From Reticulascus tulasneorum (taxonomy: Eukaryota; Ascomycota; Sordariomycetes; Glomerellales; Reticulascaceae), in NCBI GenBank assembly GCA_001557505.1, contig LSAX01000005.1, forward strand, positions 1 to 64,000: a stretch of 64,000 bases of DNA, given 5' to 3'. This document shows positions 46,468-61,762 of this stretch, piece after piece; position 1 is the stretch's first letter, and each line of letters starts with the position of its first letter. The translations under genes and the position numbers were made by a program. Below the pieces are notes generated by a model, which saw only the letters and a program-made list of their open reading frames with translations, was not told the origin of the DNA and made no database searches.

Positions 46468-48249
46468 ATGAATGTCGGTGAGACCAAGGATCAACCAAGG
46501 TCTGCCGGGCATGTTGAACATGGAGGATACAACGCCCAGGTCGACCTTATCGAAGCTGCGGTAGTCGCCAGCGACGAAGAAGCCAGCATCCCTCGCAAGG
46601 AGCTTTTTTCACGGTACTGGCCAGGCGTGGTCTTCAGTATGCTTCTTAGCATGGCGTTGATCATGGAGGGCATGGACGTCGGCCTGATCAACAACTTTTT
46701 CGCACAGGAAGCCTACCTGAAAAAGTTTGGCTGGCCCGACGCCAACGGCAAGCAGCATGTTCCAGCTTCGTGGCAATCGGCAATCAGCAACGGCAACAGT
46801 CTTGGCAGCATCATGGGTCTCTTGTTAAACGGCTACCTGCAGTCCCGTTTTGGGTCTCGTAAGGTGTACATGGGCGCCATGGTGCTGATGGGTGGCACGA
46901 TCTTCGCCCTCTTCTTTGCCGTCAATGTTCAGATGCTCTTCGCGGCCAATATTCTGTGTGGCATCCCGTGGGGCATCTTCCAGACCCTGACTACCGCCTA
47001 CGCGGCCGAGATTTGTCCCGCAGCTATGCGCGGATATCTCACGGCGTGGGTGTCAATGTGCTGGGGCGCCGGCTCGTTCCTGGCTGCTGGTGTCCTGCGT
47101 GGATCCCTGGAAATCGAGGGAGACCTGTCGTGGAGGATCCCGTACGCCCTGCAATGGGTCTGGGTTGTGCCCCTGTTCTGCGTCGCTTTTTTCGCGCCGG
47201 AAAGCCCCTGGTACCTCATCCGCCGCGGCCGCATCGTTGATGCTGAGAAATCTCTCCGCCGTCTTGCACGTAAGGACTTTTATACCGAGCAAACCATGGC
47301 CCAAACGCTGGCTCTTATGAAGCACACCAACGAGATGGAAAAGGTCGAGGCAGCGGCCGCTAGCTACCGCGACTGTTTCCGTGGCACAAACTTACGCCGT
47401 ACTGGCATTGTCTGTATGGCCTGGATCATTCAGATTCTTAACGGCCAGTCTGTCACCTCCTATGCCGCTATATTCCTACGATCGGCTGGTATGCCCGCAG
47501 TTCAGTCTTTCAACTTCAGCATGGGCATCCAGTCGGTTAACATTGTGTGCACGGGCATCGCTATTGTGTTCATGGGCTCCGTTGGACGTCGCGTTTTCTT
47601 CTTCTGGGGGTCGGCGATCATCGGCCTTGCCATGCTGATCATCGGCATCCTAGGCTTCGTTCCGGGAAAAAGCAATGTCTCTATAGCCGTGGCCGTCGTC
47701 ATGATCATCGTCCAAATCACCTTCAAAACATCGCTGGGCCCTACGACGTACGTCATCGTGTCCGAGGCCTCTGCTACTCGAATCCGAGCTCAAACGATTG
47801 TCCTCGGTCGCGCCGTCTACGTAGTGGGCCAGATCATCGTATCGCAGCTCAACCCACGCATGCTGAACTCCAGCAGTGACGCCTGGAACTGGGGCGCGAA
47901 GGCGGGTCTGTTCTACTTTGGCCTTTGCTGTATCTGGGCCGTGTGGATATTCTTCTTTCTGCCCGAGACGAAGAACCGTAGCTTTGCCGATTTGGATTAC
48001 CTCTTTCAGAAGAAGACTCCGGCGCGCAAATTTACTTCGACTCCTATTGATCGTAAGTTGCCCTCCTTATCAACGTTAACGCATGATATATTTTCCGATC
48101 CCATCGTTGATTATAGGTGAACGAGTTTCGCTGACATTTGACGCAACACAGTGTTTGAGATTACGCCTGCCAACAACAGCGCGCAGAAGCTTAACGAGGA
48201 CGAAGATAAGAAGGGTGTCAGCGAGGTCCAGGTAGAGAGACGAGTATAA
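46468..48249 (+). CDS. MFS sugar transporter, maltose/alpha-glucoside permease type
   Basis: Exon 1 46468-48052 and exon 2 48152-48249 (99-bp intron, donor gtaagt, acceptor acacag) give 560 residues. The start at 46468 was chosen because the longer upstream frame is Ser/Thr-rich leader. About twelve hydrophobic helices follow a cytosolic N-terminus of 55 residues. Sugar-porter motifs are present: GSRK after helix 2, PESPWYLIRRGR near residue 245, and GRR near residue 370, then PETKNRSFADLDYLF at the end. The overall pattern (MLLSMALIMEGMDVGLINNFFAQ, SWQSAISNGNSLGSIMGLLLNG) matches the fungal MAL-type proton symporters. The neighbours are wall-polysaccharide hydrolases, so it may import oligosaccharides they release. 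It appears intact. Confidence 0.92.
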
Positions 48250-49791
48250 CTCGCAATCCAATGTTCCATGAAGGGCGAACAGAGGTATACGGCCATGATG
48301 TGGCCGTTGGGCCAACGTTGAAGTAGACTGCTCGTGTTGTATTGACTATAGGCTCGCAAATAAATCTGTGTCCGGCATAACCACGATATTGTCTAACGAG
48401 CTACACTGGTGACCAAGCCGAGATGTTAAACATGTAGTTGACCATGTAAACCGCACTTTCCATGGTTCGAGAGAGTTGGTGCTACAAATGTACTAAGAGA
48501 AAGGGAACCACTTCCGCAGGGAAGTAGAGAGTTAACTGCTACCACAGCCACTCGGTCAATGTTATGGCAATGGCGTAGTAGCTGTTGGAGGTAGCTGAGG
48601 CTCTGTCAAATGGTAGGGGAGCTCTGTGGATGAGAAAAGGATCTACTGAAAGGGAATCTCCGCCTCGCGTTATGAGGAAGCAATATGACAGCCGCCTAGT
48701 CTGCCAGGCTATCGAGATAAGTAAAGACCATTCCCGCAGGGTCAAATCACAGAACTCTGACGGCCCTATTGGATAGAAAACGTAGACGGCACCGGCCGTG
48801 AATACTAATTCGCAATGGCAAAACTTGTCTAGCGGATGGCTTTCCCGCACTAATGGACAGGGTGCCCCCTTTGGGCATGAACTGGCGACTATCCACCAGT
48901 AATACTGCAGTATTCCGGCCATTTTCTGGATTGCATAGACAAATCTCTCATCCCTCTTGGAACGGGCATAAGGATGCGGGGTTCATCGCGACATCTTTCA
49001 CCGAGCTAAATAAACCCAATAATCGTACCGCCGAGTGAGGTCTGAGCCGGAATGTGAAAATTCCTATCAAATATCCTTCTGTTCCGATTTCACTCTAGGC
49101 CCGACTACTGCATTTCAGATCCGTCTAGCTGATGCTACATCATCCATACCATTGCCTTCAATTGTCATTCGTGCAATAAGAGTTTTCATGAAGACAATTC
49201 CGATAATGTCCTGCACAAGAGCCTGGTGGGAAAAGTTCGCTTGGCAGGCAGCTCAATAGCTCCACCAATCACCCCTTACGCGTAATATCTAATGGGCAAT
49301 TGTGTACAACCAAACAAGAGGTGTGTCCTTGGTAGTGTCATGGTGTGGATTTATGCGATCAACGAGTTGGGGAGGAGGCGGGGAAGTGGGCCTACTTGTT
49401 GGGGAAGTGGAGTTGTGCAGCTTCATTCAGAATGGCACAGTGAATCGAGAAAAACAAAACACGGCCACTCCTCTCCCCCGATTTGTATGAGCCAGCAGGC
49501 GCGGCGCGTTTTTATGTTTTCGATCCACTCGCGTAGTCACCAGGCCTTATGCCGTTACTCGTTAGGGTCATTTCACAATCGCTGGCGAACCCTCGGAGTG
49601 GGGAAGCAGTGCGTGACGAGATCGATCCCGAGTCTCCAACACATGGTGTGGAGTAAAAGTGCGTCAAGGAGGATTTCCCCTAAATGACGACACCTTTAGC
49701 ATGCCCGTACTACTCCTTTCTCAAAGCTATGTCGTGAAACATCTCCTGACGCCTTAGATCTGTCTCTCACAATCACCTCGAGATCTTCACG
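48250..49791. other. Intergenic 1.5 kb
   Basis: No credible gene. It lies between the transporter stop and the GH115 start and probably contains the GH115 promoter. Confidence 0.5.
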
Positions 49792-52700
49792 ATGTTCGAC
49801 CCTTTATTTGTCAACTTTACCCCCAGCAATGACTACCTAAATCTGCGTGGTCTTCCCATTTTGGTAGACACAGACGACTACGAAGGCGTACAAATTGCCC
49901 TTGGAAACCTGGTCAATGATCTCGAGAAGGTTACAGGGCAAAAGCCGGCGGTTTGGAGAAATCACATCGGACACACTCCTGGAGAAGGGCTGATTGTGCT
50001 TGGGAGTCTTACGAAGTCCAGGTTCCTGCGAGAGCTGGCGGAGACTGACTCGATCAGCTTTGAAAGGACTCGAGGAAAATGGGAATCCTTCCAAACCAGT
50101 GTCCAAATTTGTCCATGGCCATCTGCAGGTCGAATGCTGGTCATTGCGGGAAGTGACCAGCGAGGCACCATTTTCGGTGCTTACACCTTGTCCGAACAGA
50201 TCGGAGTGTCACCGTATGAACAGAGCTAGAACCATACCAATACAGCTTGCTAATGCTACAACAGCTGGTACTGGTGGGCAGATGTACCTATTCAACGTCG
50301 AGAAAATGTCTTTGCTCTTGCCGCGCCGACCCATCATGGTGAGCCAAGCGTGAAGTATCGCGGCTTGTTTATCAACGATGAGGCCCCTGCCTTAACTGAT
50401 TGGGTCCATGAGAAATTCGGACCTGCGTATAATTCAGCCTTCTACGCAAAGTTTTTCGAGCTTCTTCTACGAATGAAGGTGAGACCTAGGTGGTTCGTGT
50501 CGTCTTTCTGGGCTGACTTGCTCTCGAGGCCAATTTCTTTTGGCCTGCAATGTGGTCGGGCTATCCAGAACCTGGCAGCAGTTTCTTTGCGGATGACCCA
50601 AGAAACCAAAAGACAGCGGAGGCGTATGGTGTCGTGGTATCTACTTCTCACCACGAGCCAATGCAGCGCTCCACGACTGAATGGCGCAGAGACGGGAAGG
50701 GCCCCTGGGCGTGGGAGGAGAATAAGAAGAACATCACCGAGTTTTTTGAATTCGGGGTTGAGCGCTCTAAACCCTATGAGTCAATTTTTACGCTAGGTAT
50801 GCGCGGAGAGGGGGATGGGACTATCGATTGCATCGATCCGCAAGTCACTCTGACAGATATCATTGCAACTCAGCGAAGGATAATCCAAAATGTCTACGGA
50901 AAGCCGGATGGAGTGCCACGTAAGGCTGCTAATCTTTTTTTTCCTCTTCTAATGGATATGATCCACTGATTCGTTGCAGAGCTCATGGCCCTATACAAAG
51001 AGGTCCAAGAGTATTATGAGAACGGGCTAGAAATCCCGCAGGATGTTACGTTGCTTTTTGCAGACGACAACTTTGGCAACATTCGACGACTGCCTACCAC
51101 CGAAGAAAGCAAGCGCCCAGGAGGAGCCGGAGTCAGTTGTTCATTCTGCGGACCTAGAATATGTTACTGATAGTAGACAGATATATTATCATCTTGAGTA
51201 TGTAGGCTCGCCACGAAGCTACAAGTGGCTCAACTCGAATGCATGCGTAACGCTTCCCCAGCGTCCCCTATTCACTGATTGTACGCTTATATCAGTCACA
51301 GGGCAAGATTCAAAAAGAGCTGCAGACCACATACGATAGAGGGGCGAGGAAAATATGGATATTTAACGTAGGTGACATCAAGCCTCAGGAAATGCCAGCG
51401 ACATTGGCCTTAGCGCTCGCCTGGAACATCCATAGCGTACCGAGCCCGAAATCGTTGGATTCGTACTTCTCAACATACAGTGCGCGGGAGTTTGGCCCTG
51501 AGCATGCCGATGAGATATCTATACTACTTCAAGGACATGACCGCCTCATGGCGCTTCGCCGACATGAGCACATTGAGCCTGACACATTTTCTGTGCTTCA
51601 CTACCGAGAAGCAGATACAATAGTTGCAGAGTATAGAGCTCTAGAGAAAATGGCGAGTGCTCTGCTAGATGCCTTGGAGGAAATCTACAAGGCGGCATTC
51701 TTCCAGCTTGTTTTACACCCCATCATGGCCTCACGAATCTATACAGAGTTGCAGGTGACTAGAGCAAAGAACCATCTATATGGGCTACAGCGAAGGAACA
51801 CCACAAACCATTATGCGCAACGAGCGCTCGCTTTATTTGACGAGGACTGGGCGCTTTCGGATCAGTATCACAACAGCCCTTGGACGGGAGATAAATGGAA
51901 CCACATCATGCAACAGCCGCACTATGGGTACGTTCCCAATGATTGGCATGCCCCGACACGAGACTTGATCAGCGGCATCAGTTTCATCCAGCGGCGTCAA
52001 AATTCGAGCCGCATTGTCGGTCAAATGGGGATCGCGGTAGAAGGACATGCTGGAATCAGGCCGGGACTAATAAATGAGGAGAGCGACCGCACACAGCCTT
52101 CAAGAGGCGAGCTAGCCCAAGGACTGGCCATACCCTCCATGTGCCCGTATGGAGTTTCCAGTCGTTATTTCGAGATCTACACTCGGGGTACCCCGGTTGT
52201 GGAATGGACAACCAGCATTTCTCATGACTGGGCTAAACTGTCTCATATCAATGGGAAATTGTCTCCTGATGACCAAGAAGATCAACGCGTCGAGATTACT
52301 ATTGACTGGCCAAAAGTACCAGAAAACTTCCAAGAAACTGTTCAGATTGACATCCGATCCGTCGGTGGCGACTATGAGCAAGTTCACCTTCCCGTTATCA
52401 ACCGCTCTGTGCCAGAAGACTTTTACGGGTTCGTGGAATCGGATGGATATGTCGCTGTTGCGGTTGGAGCACTTCCGCCGACCAATACACAACAACCCTT
52501 CTACCAACATTTTCCATTTATTGGTCGAACTTCTTTAGGAGGTATTGGCCTTACCAGAGGGGCGGCGCAACCTGTCCCGTTTCTAGAATATCCCACCTAT
52601 ACCTTTTCCGAGCCGCCAGACGTCACCATAACTCTTTACTTCACCACGGTTTTGGAGTCTAATCCTGAGAGCCTGCTTTCTTACGATATTGCAATCGATG

Positions 52701-52963
52701 ACCTTGCGCCACAAACAATGCTCCTGCTTGAGACGCTTAACAAGGGTGACTTGCCTGTCGGATGGGACACTGCCACACAAGATGGGGTCTGGAAGCGGCA
52801 GCACTCGTATTCAGGCTTCAAGGCTGGATTTCACAGGATTCTATTTCGGCCTCTGAGCGAAGGTCTTATTTTGGAGAAGGTAGTACTGGACTTGGGTGGT
52901 GTACGCGAAAGCTATCTAGGACCGACACCGAGCCATTTAGTTGGGGTTTGCAACCTACATTGA
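49792..52963 (+). CDS. GH115 xylan alpha-1,2-glucuronidase-like protein
   Basis: Six exons (49792-50213, 50265-50478, 50529-50919, 50980-51131, 51181-51246, 51302-52963) with introns of 49-60 bp join in frame to 968 residues, the usual size for GH115. Family blocks (PF15979) occur in order: IVLGSLTKSRF, RGTIFGAYTLSEQIGVSPWYWWADVP, KYRGLFINDEAPALTDW, NFFWPAMW, STSHHEPMQR, FTLGMRGEGDG, LFADDNFGNIRRLP, YYHLEYVGSPRSYKWLN, IWIFNVGDIKPQE. The C-terminal third matches the accessory C-terminal region of the family. These enzymes remove (methyl)glucuronic acid from glucuronoxylan. No signal peptide is visible at this start, so it may be intracellular or the true first exon may be upstream. All junctions are clean, which suggests a functional gene. 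Confidence 0.93.
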
Positions 52964-53900
52964 TCGTGTCAATATTTTGATGTTTCAAGACACAATCAGA
53001 CTTGGTATACTGAGCTGACAGACTGAGGTTAGAACAATACAAGAACTGTCGTACCCTGTTGCTTTCCATCCTCGTGAGCTGCCTAGACTTTACGGACTCG
53101 GAAGCTGTTTTTACAGTAGTCGATGAGCTGTTACTAAGTATTCCTCATGCCAACTGACCACTCCAATGCATCAAGCAGCAATCTTACCCAAGTTAAAATG
53201 CTAGATAAACTTTATAGTGTGCTGTTCCATACATATTGCTATGATTGCAGTGACTCCAAGGCTGTCCAGCGCAAGCATACCTCGCGCAACTGTACGTTCC
53301 AATCGAATTAGTATGGGTTTGATTAGACAAGGGCTCAATTCAGCGGCGGGACACCACCTCCAAGGGTCTACCAACACTCGATAGACTAATGGTCGGCCGA
53401 ATACGAACGAATCGTAGCTCGCTTGTGGGTTTGTATCGGGATAGAAAGAGGTGGAGAGGAGACTCATGTCCCCAGCTTTGAAATCTCTGATTGGAAACGG
53501 CCTTCACAACCTGCCCGAGAAGTACATGAGCGTGTAACTATCCGGGGAGCCACTCTAACAGTGGAGTAGTGGCTTTGGGGTTCTTGTGGGGTTGGCTACT
53601 TAGATCCACCTGATAACCCCTCTAGGTTAGCTTACCCCAACGGCACTCACAGCTAGCGGCCATAATTCATACTGAAAAGCATCTCGTTCGACGTAAAAAC
53701 ATATTTATGGCGACTCCCTCAACACGTGCCAAGTTCGATCAGGTCTCAGGCACAACTCCGTCAATAATACGACGGAGGTATTGTTTTCCAATCCCAGGTT
53801 TGAGAATACAATCTTGCAGGGAAAGTTCGATTCCATCTTTAGGAGCCGCAAAATAATTTCTGTCCTTGGACTGGCCAGAATTATTCAACGCATTAGTAAA
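52964..53900. other. Intergenic 0.9 kb
   Basis: No gene seen. An upstream extension of the next frame (53781-53900) is open but leader-like. Confidence 0.5.
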
Positions 53901-56524
<2,624 letters not shown>

Positions 56525-56621
56525 AGTGCACATAGTCAGACTGTTGTGTTGGGTCATGGTATGTTTTGCGGACGTAGAAAACAAGAAAGTAATACGCCTC
56601 ACGATTTACATGAATACATCC

Positions 56622-57244
56622 TTATTCACTACCAAGGTCTTTCGCGGTGAATCTTGTCAGACAACGGAACTTTCGAAACCCGAAACGGAAAACGACCCCT
56701 TCCACACAACTAAAGTCGCCTTGAGGGAAAACAATGCAGTTTCCGTATGTGTTGCCATCCACTTCAATGTCACGAGTCAGTGAAATATCAACCAAATGCG
56801 CAGTAAGAAGGTTCGAGAGTGCTTACATCCTACCATAGTCCAGCCGCGATCCTTATACAAAGCTGTCTCAAGATATCAATTATGTCATGAAGTGCCTAGG
56901 GAGTTGCTAATATGGTTGTACTTACTCCAATGATAAACAGGAGGAGTGCCGTGGAAGTTCATCTCTAGTTGATCAATGTTGCCCGGAGGTGGGCTGTAGT
57001 CACAACCACTTCCTTTGCACCGCACACCTTGTTTTGTCCCGCTTACATCGCTCTTGGATTCCCACATTGGGTTTCTCCGGGACAATTCGCAATTTCCCTG
57101 GGCCTCGAAGACCTGCCACATTTTTCTATCATATCCAATTATATCATCAATGACAATATAATGGACCATATAAATGTCAAAGTTGGCAATAACCAGTGGT
57201 AAGAGAGCCATCCACGAGGCGATCCCTACCAGGGTGATTTTCAT
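56622..57244 (-). CDS. Small secreted protein of a widespread fungal family
   Basis: Three exons (57244-56926, 56862-56827, 56761-56622) with 63- and 65-bp introns join in frame to 164 residues. The signal peptide is MKITLVGIASWMALLPLVIA. The mature part has NFDIYMV, the KWQ.FEA-like WQVFEAQGNCE, DVSGTKQGVRCKGSGCD, IDQLEMNFHGTPPVYHWTLYKDRG, DGNTYGNCIVFP and KFRCLTRFTA. I associate this block order with a common family of small secreted proteins of plant- and soil-associated ascomycetes. Function is unknown. Six or more Cys are conserved. The stop lies 98 bp from the end of the GH2 remnant, tail to tail. Confidence 0.82.
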
Positions 57245-57360
57245 TTTGTCTGGGCAGATGCGAAGAAAGATGTATGGGAGAAGGTGTTCTGGTTGCTTGA
57301 TTCGGGAGCTCCGAATCCAGCGAGAGATACCAACGGCCATTATTTATATTTATCCTCACC

Positions 57361-57775
57361 CAAGTTTCATGTTTGACTCGTAGACTGGCATATACGGCTT
57401 ACGAATTAGTATGCAGCATTCGTAAATAGGCCCTCTTTGCGTCAATAGTCAACCTGTCGACGTCGTAAGTAAAAAAATCCCCCCCCTTCCCCGAGTACTG
57501 GCATGCTAAGCACCTCAGTTCCATAAGCCCTTCGCAACCATCGCATTCTGCAAATGGCACAAAATCCCCCCAAGTTGTGTGTTTGACTCGTAAGTTAGCA
57601 GATACGCCTCAGAGATTAGTATGCAACATTCGTAAATAGGTCGTCTTGGCGTCAATAGTCAACCTGTTGACGTCGTAAGTCAAAAATTCCCCTCCCTTCC
57701 CCTAGTACAGGTATACAAAAGCAACCCAGTTCCATAGCCCCCTCGCAACCATCTCGTTCTACAAAACGGCATACG
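57361..57775. repeat. Direct tandem duplication, 210-bp period
   Basis: Positions from about 57361 and from about 57571 run in parallel: gtttgactcgta, attagtatgca(g/a)cattcgtaaatagg, gcgtcaatagtcaacctgt, gacgtcgtaagt, then a C-rich tract, agtac and cagttccata. The two copies are about 80-85 percent alike by eye. No frame runs through either copy. Confidence 0.85.
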
Positions 57776-59000
57776 TGCGACTCTTAAACAAGATTTCCCA
57801 CACGTTAGTCAAATAGAATAAACCAGTGTGCTGCGAATCCTTAAAGTGGGACATTTCCCCTAATCTGTGGCCTGACCAATATCTGCAACCGCCGTAACTT
57901 TTATACGAACTGTCATGCGAGACTGAAAGCTTCTAGCCGTATGTCCCGAAACTTGCTGGTAAAGTCATCAGATTGGCAGGTCGAGCAGTATCGCACTTTT
58001 CGACTCAAAAAGATTCAAAGAGCTACTGCTGTACAAAAAATAAAATTTAGGGACGTGGTTTGGGACCAAGTACAACTTCGCAAGGTCTTTGATCAAAATC
58101 GTACATACTTGTTATCTAGAGATGTAACTGCGACGATTAAAAGATTTCAACGCCACCCATCACGCTAACGAAGGATTTCCAGCCCAGTAACGCACTTTGC
58201 GGCTGTGTCAGGGAATTTGACCAGGATGTTTATACCGTTTATACCGTAAGAACATGGTTAACCAGTTGTTCTTTGCGAGTATAGTACGAGGGATCTTTAT
58301 GCGTTCCATTCTACCAAGTGAACGGATCGCACATACGAGATGTGGGCGATGTATGTCGCAGCGAACTTTTATTGCTTGTGTTATTCAGGTGATCGCCAGT
58401 ACACTAAAAGCTCTCCCACTCGCGAATAAAAATGCGATCTAGTTGTTGGAAATGGGCACAAAAGTACCGTAATTGATTTCAGAAAGAGCCTATTAAGCAA
58501 TCTTTCTGTGAAAGAAGGAAAGTTTTACTTATTAGTCACGGAGTATACCAGCGACAGCATTTCGTCACGTTGAAGAAGACGTAATAATGGTGTCGCAAAC
58601 CCACTGCCATCACCTTGTTCTAACGTTTCACCAGGCTGTGCCCGCGTCGAATCTGCTGCAGCCCGTCCTCCGTACGCCTGTAAGAACAATACATATTATC
58701 ACGAAACTTATCAGGGTATCCACTGTCCTCCCCTTCACTTGTCTTCACGGCGGTTCCTACACTGCCATGCCTTATAACCCCTCTTAGAGGGCTTCGCGGG
58801 TTTCTTCGTCTTGGATTTCCCCCCCAATGCTGCTAAGGCATAGGTAATGGTAGACCTCGTACTCCGCGGCCTGGATGCGCACCGTCCTAACTAAATGTTC
58901 GTGAATGATTCTAAAGTCTTGGGGAAAAGGGTTTGATCTTACCGGCTGAGGGCAGACGAGGGAATTCCTTGTCGTTATCCTTCACAAGACGTCCCTCATT
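57776..59000. other. Intergenic 1.2 kb
   Basis: A 75-codon frame at 57941-58168 is basic but unrecognised. Nothing else is supported. Confidence 0.45.
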
Positions 59001-59980
59001 TTAGGATACGTTGATCTTCATGACCACGACTCTCCTCCCGTCCTGGACTGTCTCCGCGTAGTACTCTTTGCTCCTACGCATTCGCTCAACCCTGCGCCGC
59101 ATGTACATATGCCAGTTTGCGACGTTCGCAGAGGTTGCAGTCAAGAACACGTGAGCGTAATACTGGCGATACGGTAAGTCGAAGCTCCGGACTAGGTAAA
59201 CATCAGCGTGGCTGTCGTTCTTGAGATACTTGAGGACCCAGAGGCTTTGAAATGCGGTGGTGGGCGATGCGGCTTTGGTAGCACCTGCCGAAATCCAGAT
59301 ATACTGGATGAATGTCTCTTCCATGACATGTGTAACCCTCGGGCCAATGGTGAGGCGCACAAACTTGTTGGAATACAGATGCGATTGCGGGCTTAGCGTG
59401 TTGAATCCCAGTAGAGACCGGCGTATTTTCGATCGAGCTTCCCGGATCTCGTCTGCAAGGTCATCGATTGTGGGCTTCACTCGCGCTCTGCCGCTTCCTC
59501 GGGCTGAGATGCAGTTGACCTGCGATCCGCAACTCCTGACGAAGGTTGATGGAGCTCTCGACATCGAAAACTTCCATCCAAGGGCCACTGGTGGTCCGCC
59601 TGGGTGTGCAAAGCTGGACACGTTGCCCCCGTTACTGGCACTCGTCCGCAAGACCTCCACGACTTGTCCCGTCCGGAGCCTCGTTTCCACTGGCTGACTT
59701 CGGACAGTCCAATGACATGGGCTCTTTTTCGACCACTTCTTCGTTGGTGGCACACTGTAACATCAAAATCGGCGTCTTTTCTGCCTCCAATCCCTTTATG
59801 GGAAACAACCAGACTATCGATTCCTTTTTGGGGCCGTTTAGTCCGCTCTTTTTGTGCGATACAGGGGTTCGGCTCGCGCAAGGCATGCTTCTTGTCAGCG
59901 CCAGTCTTGTCGTACTTGGATGATGATGAGCTGGGCTCATCCTGCGCCCTCGGTTTCTTCGTCTTTGCTTTCCTTCCCAT
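59001..59980 (-). CDS. Hypothetical protein, exon structure unresolved
   Basis: The minus strand begins with MGRKAKTKKPRAQDEPSSSSSKYDK at 59980. It then seems to pass through a second frame (VWLFPIKGLEAEKTPILMLQC, VVEKEPMSLDCP; about 59900-59700). From about 59650 to the stop at 59001 it uses a third frame (PPVALGWKFSMSRAPSTF, PTIDDLADEIREARSKIRR, basic C-terminus). Each part has protein-like composition, but I could not place the introns with confidence. The N-terminal Lys-rich stretch suggests a nuclear protein. The family is not recognised. Confidence 0.4.
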
Positions 59981-61018
59981 CTCAAACACGCATCGTAGAC
60001 GTGTGTGCCTCGGGGGAGTAGATGAGAGGGGGAATTGCTGGAAGTTGAAATCTACAGGACACATTGAAGAAACGAGATCGGACTAATAAGGGTTTGCATT
60101 TTGATATATTCGCACACCAGCGCCGGGAGCATTAGCGAGGTATCCGGTTCGCCTCATTTTTGCCTTGTCTACCCATGTGGCCAACGTTGGCGGTGTTAAC
60201 TGGGCGTTGGGGCCAGCGATGGTCAAGGGTCCGAAGCTACAAGGAGTTGTGGCCTCTGCGGACACCTAATCAGTTGGACGTGGGCTTGCAGATTGTAAAA
60301 TGTCGTGGAAAATGCGTCATTTTCCAGCCTATTACGGCTTGAGAAGATTTAGGCGAAACGCCTCCCTGCGGAATTGACGCGTACTTGAAAGTCACCGCCT
60401 CTTGTGGTCGGATGTCTTCCAATTGTCCCTACCTGAAAATGGTGAATCGTGCACATATATTTGGAGAGAATGGCCATCCCGCTTCTCTCGAGCTTCTTTG
60501 TCTCCTCACCTAAAGGAGATTTTTTCTTGTGTCTTTGTTGATTTCTTTGGCACGCCTGACTCTTCGGAGCTAGATGGTGAGGTTACCCCCAATACTGCCA
60601 GTGGCCGAACAGGACTGCAACGATGGTTGCAGGCTCAAGCTAATTGTCGGAATAGTGTTTGTGATTTTGTCTTTGCCATTTACCACTCGCTCTTAGCCCA
60701 GATAGCCGCTTGCGAAGCACCCTGCCGGAGGGTCTTTCGTCGTCGTCATAATGGTCCACTACTGTCCACACGTGCACGGCTTTTTGCTCGGCGGGCCATG
60801 CCAACCTTGTAAGTCTAACAATCTTCTTAACCAGTACCCACACACCTCGACTTCGTATCAGATGCCCGGCTCGTTTTGCGCATCCATCATCCCACCTTGG
60901 CCGCTCCCAGTGAAAGCCCCCTCCCCACTTTGGGAGCCAGAGACCGTCAACTGGTCCAGCCCCAACCCACTGGGAGTTGCATCCCCAACCCTGTTCTGTT
61001 GCACCTGGCAGTGTTTCA
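59981..61018. other. Intergenic, possible undetected exons
   Basis: Several overlapping frames on both strands; none preferred. Upstream exons of the zinc-finger gene at 61019 could lie here. Confidence 0.35.
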
Positions 61019-61762
61019 ATGCATGAAATCTCCGATGTTTCTGGGACGGGAGCGGGGCGGGCGGGTGCGGGTGTCCAAACAACCTGGGGACACTGTGACA
61101 ATGCTCAAGAATCGCAATTCGTGCCGTCCGAACTCAGTCCCAGCCGTGGACTGGACTTGGACGTAACGGAGCTTGTCCTACAGAGCCCCCTCAGCTGGTA
61201 TGCCTACAATCCTGTGACAATCCCAGGAATAGATCAGAGTCTGGACCGCATGTTCTACGCTTCACCCGTTGGTCCGAGTTCGTACAATGACAACAGTGGC
61301 AACCAGTCACCCTCGCAATTGCCCGAGGTACACTGTTTCGAACCAGCGGTTGGAAACCCGATCTTGATCCCGGCCCTTCCTTCCAAGACCTGCCCACACT
61401 GCCGCAAGCTCTTCAAGATCAAGGGCAGGCTCAGGTGCGTTTGCCATCTGCACCACATGCAGAGACTCCATTTATCGGAAGGAAACTGATAGCATTATAG
61501 CCGTCACGTCCGGGAATGCTCGAAAAAAGTCAAGAATCCCATCGTCTGCGCACACTGCAACATGACTTTCACCACCGCTAAAGACCGCAAGCGGCACTAT
61601 GATACAGGGGCTTGTCCCAACGAGAAACCTAGCCAAATAATTGCTTGCGCATGCGGACGGACGTACGCTAGGGAAGATGGGCTCAATCGACACATTCGGA
61701 TCCAGTTTTCAAGATCGGATGGCTTAGAACACCATGATGCTCCGGTTGGCCGAAGCATCTGA
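61019..61762 (+). CDS. C2H2-type zinc-finger protein
   Basis: Exons 61019-61434 and 61501-61762 flank a 66-bp intron and give 225 residues. The first 120 residues are Ser/Pro/Asn-rich and acidic, as in activation regions. Fingers: CPHCRKLFKIKGRLSRHVREC (split by the intron), CAHCNMTFTTAKDRKRHYDTGAC, and a shortened CACGRTYAREDGLNRH. Fingers 1 and 2 use Cys rather than His as the last ligand. It is probably a nuclear DNA-binding protein. The C-terminal 20 residues after finger 3 may be mis-spliced, and earlier exons may exist upstream. Confidence 0.65.
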
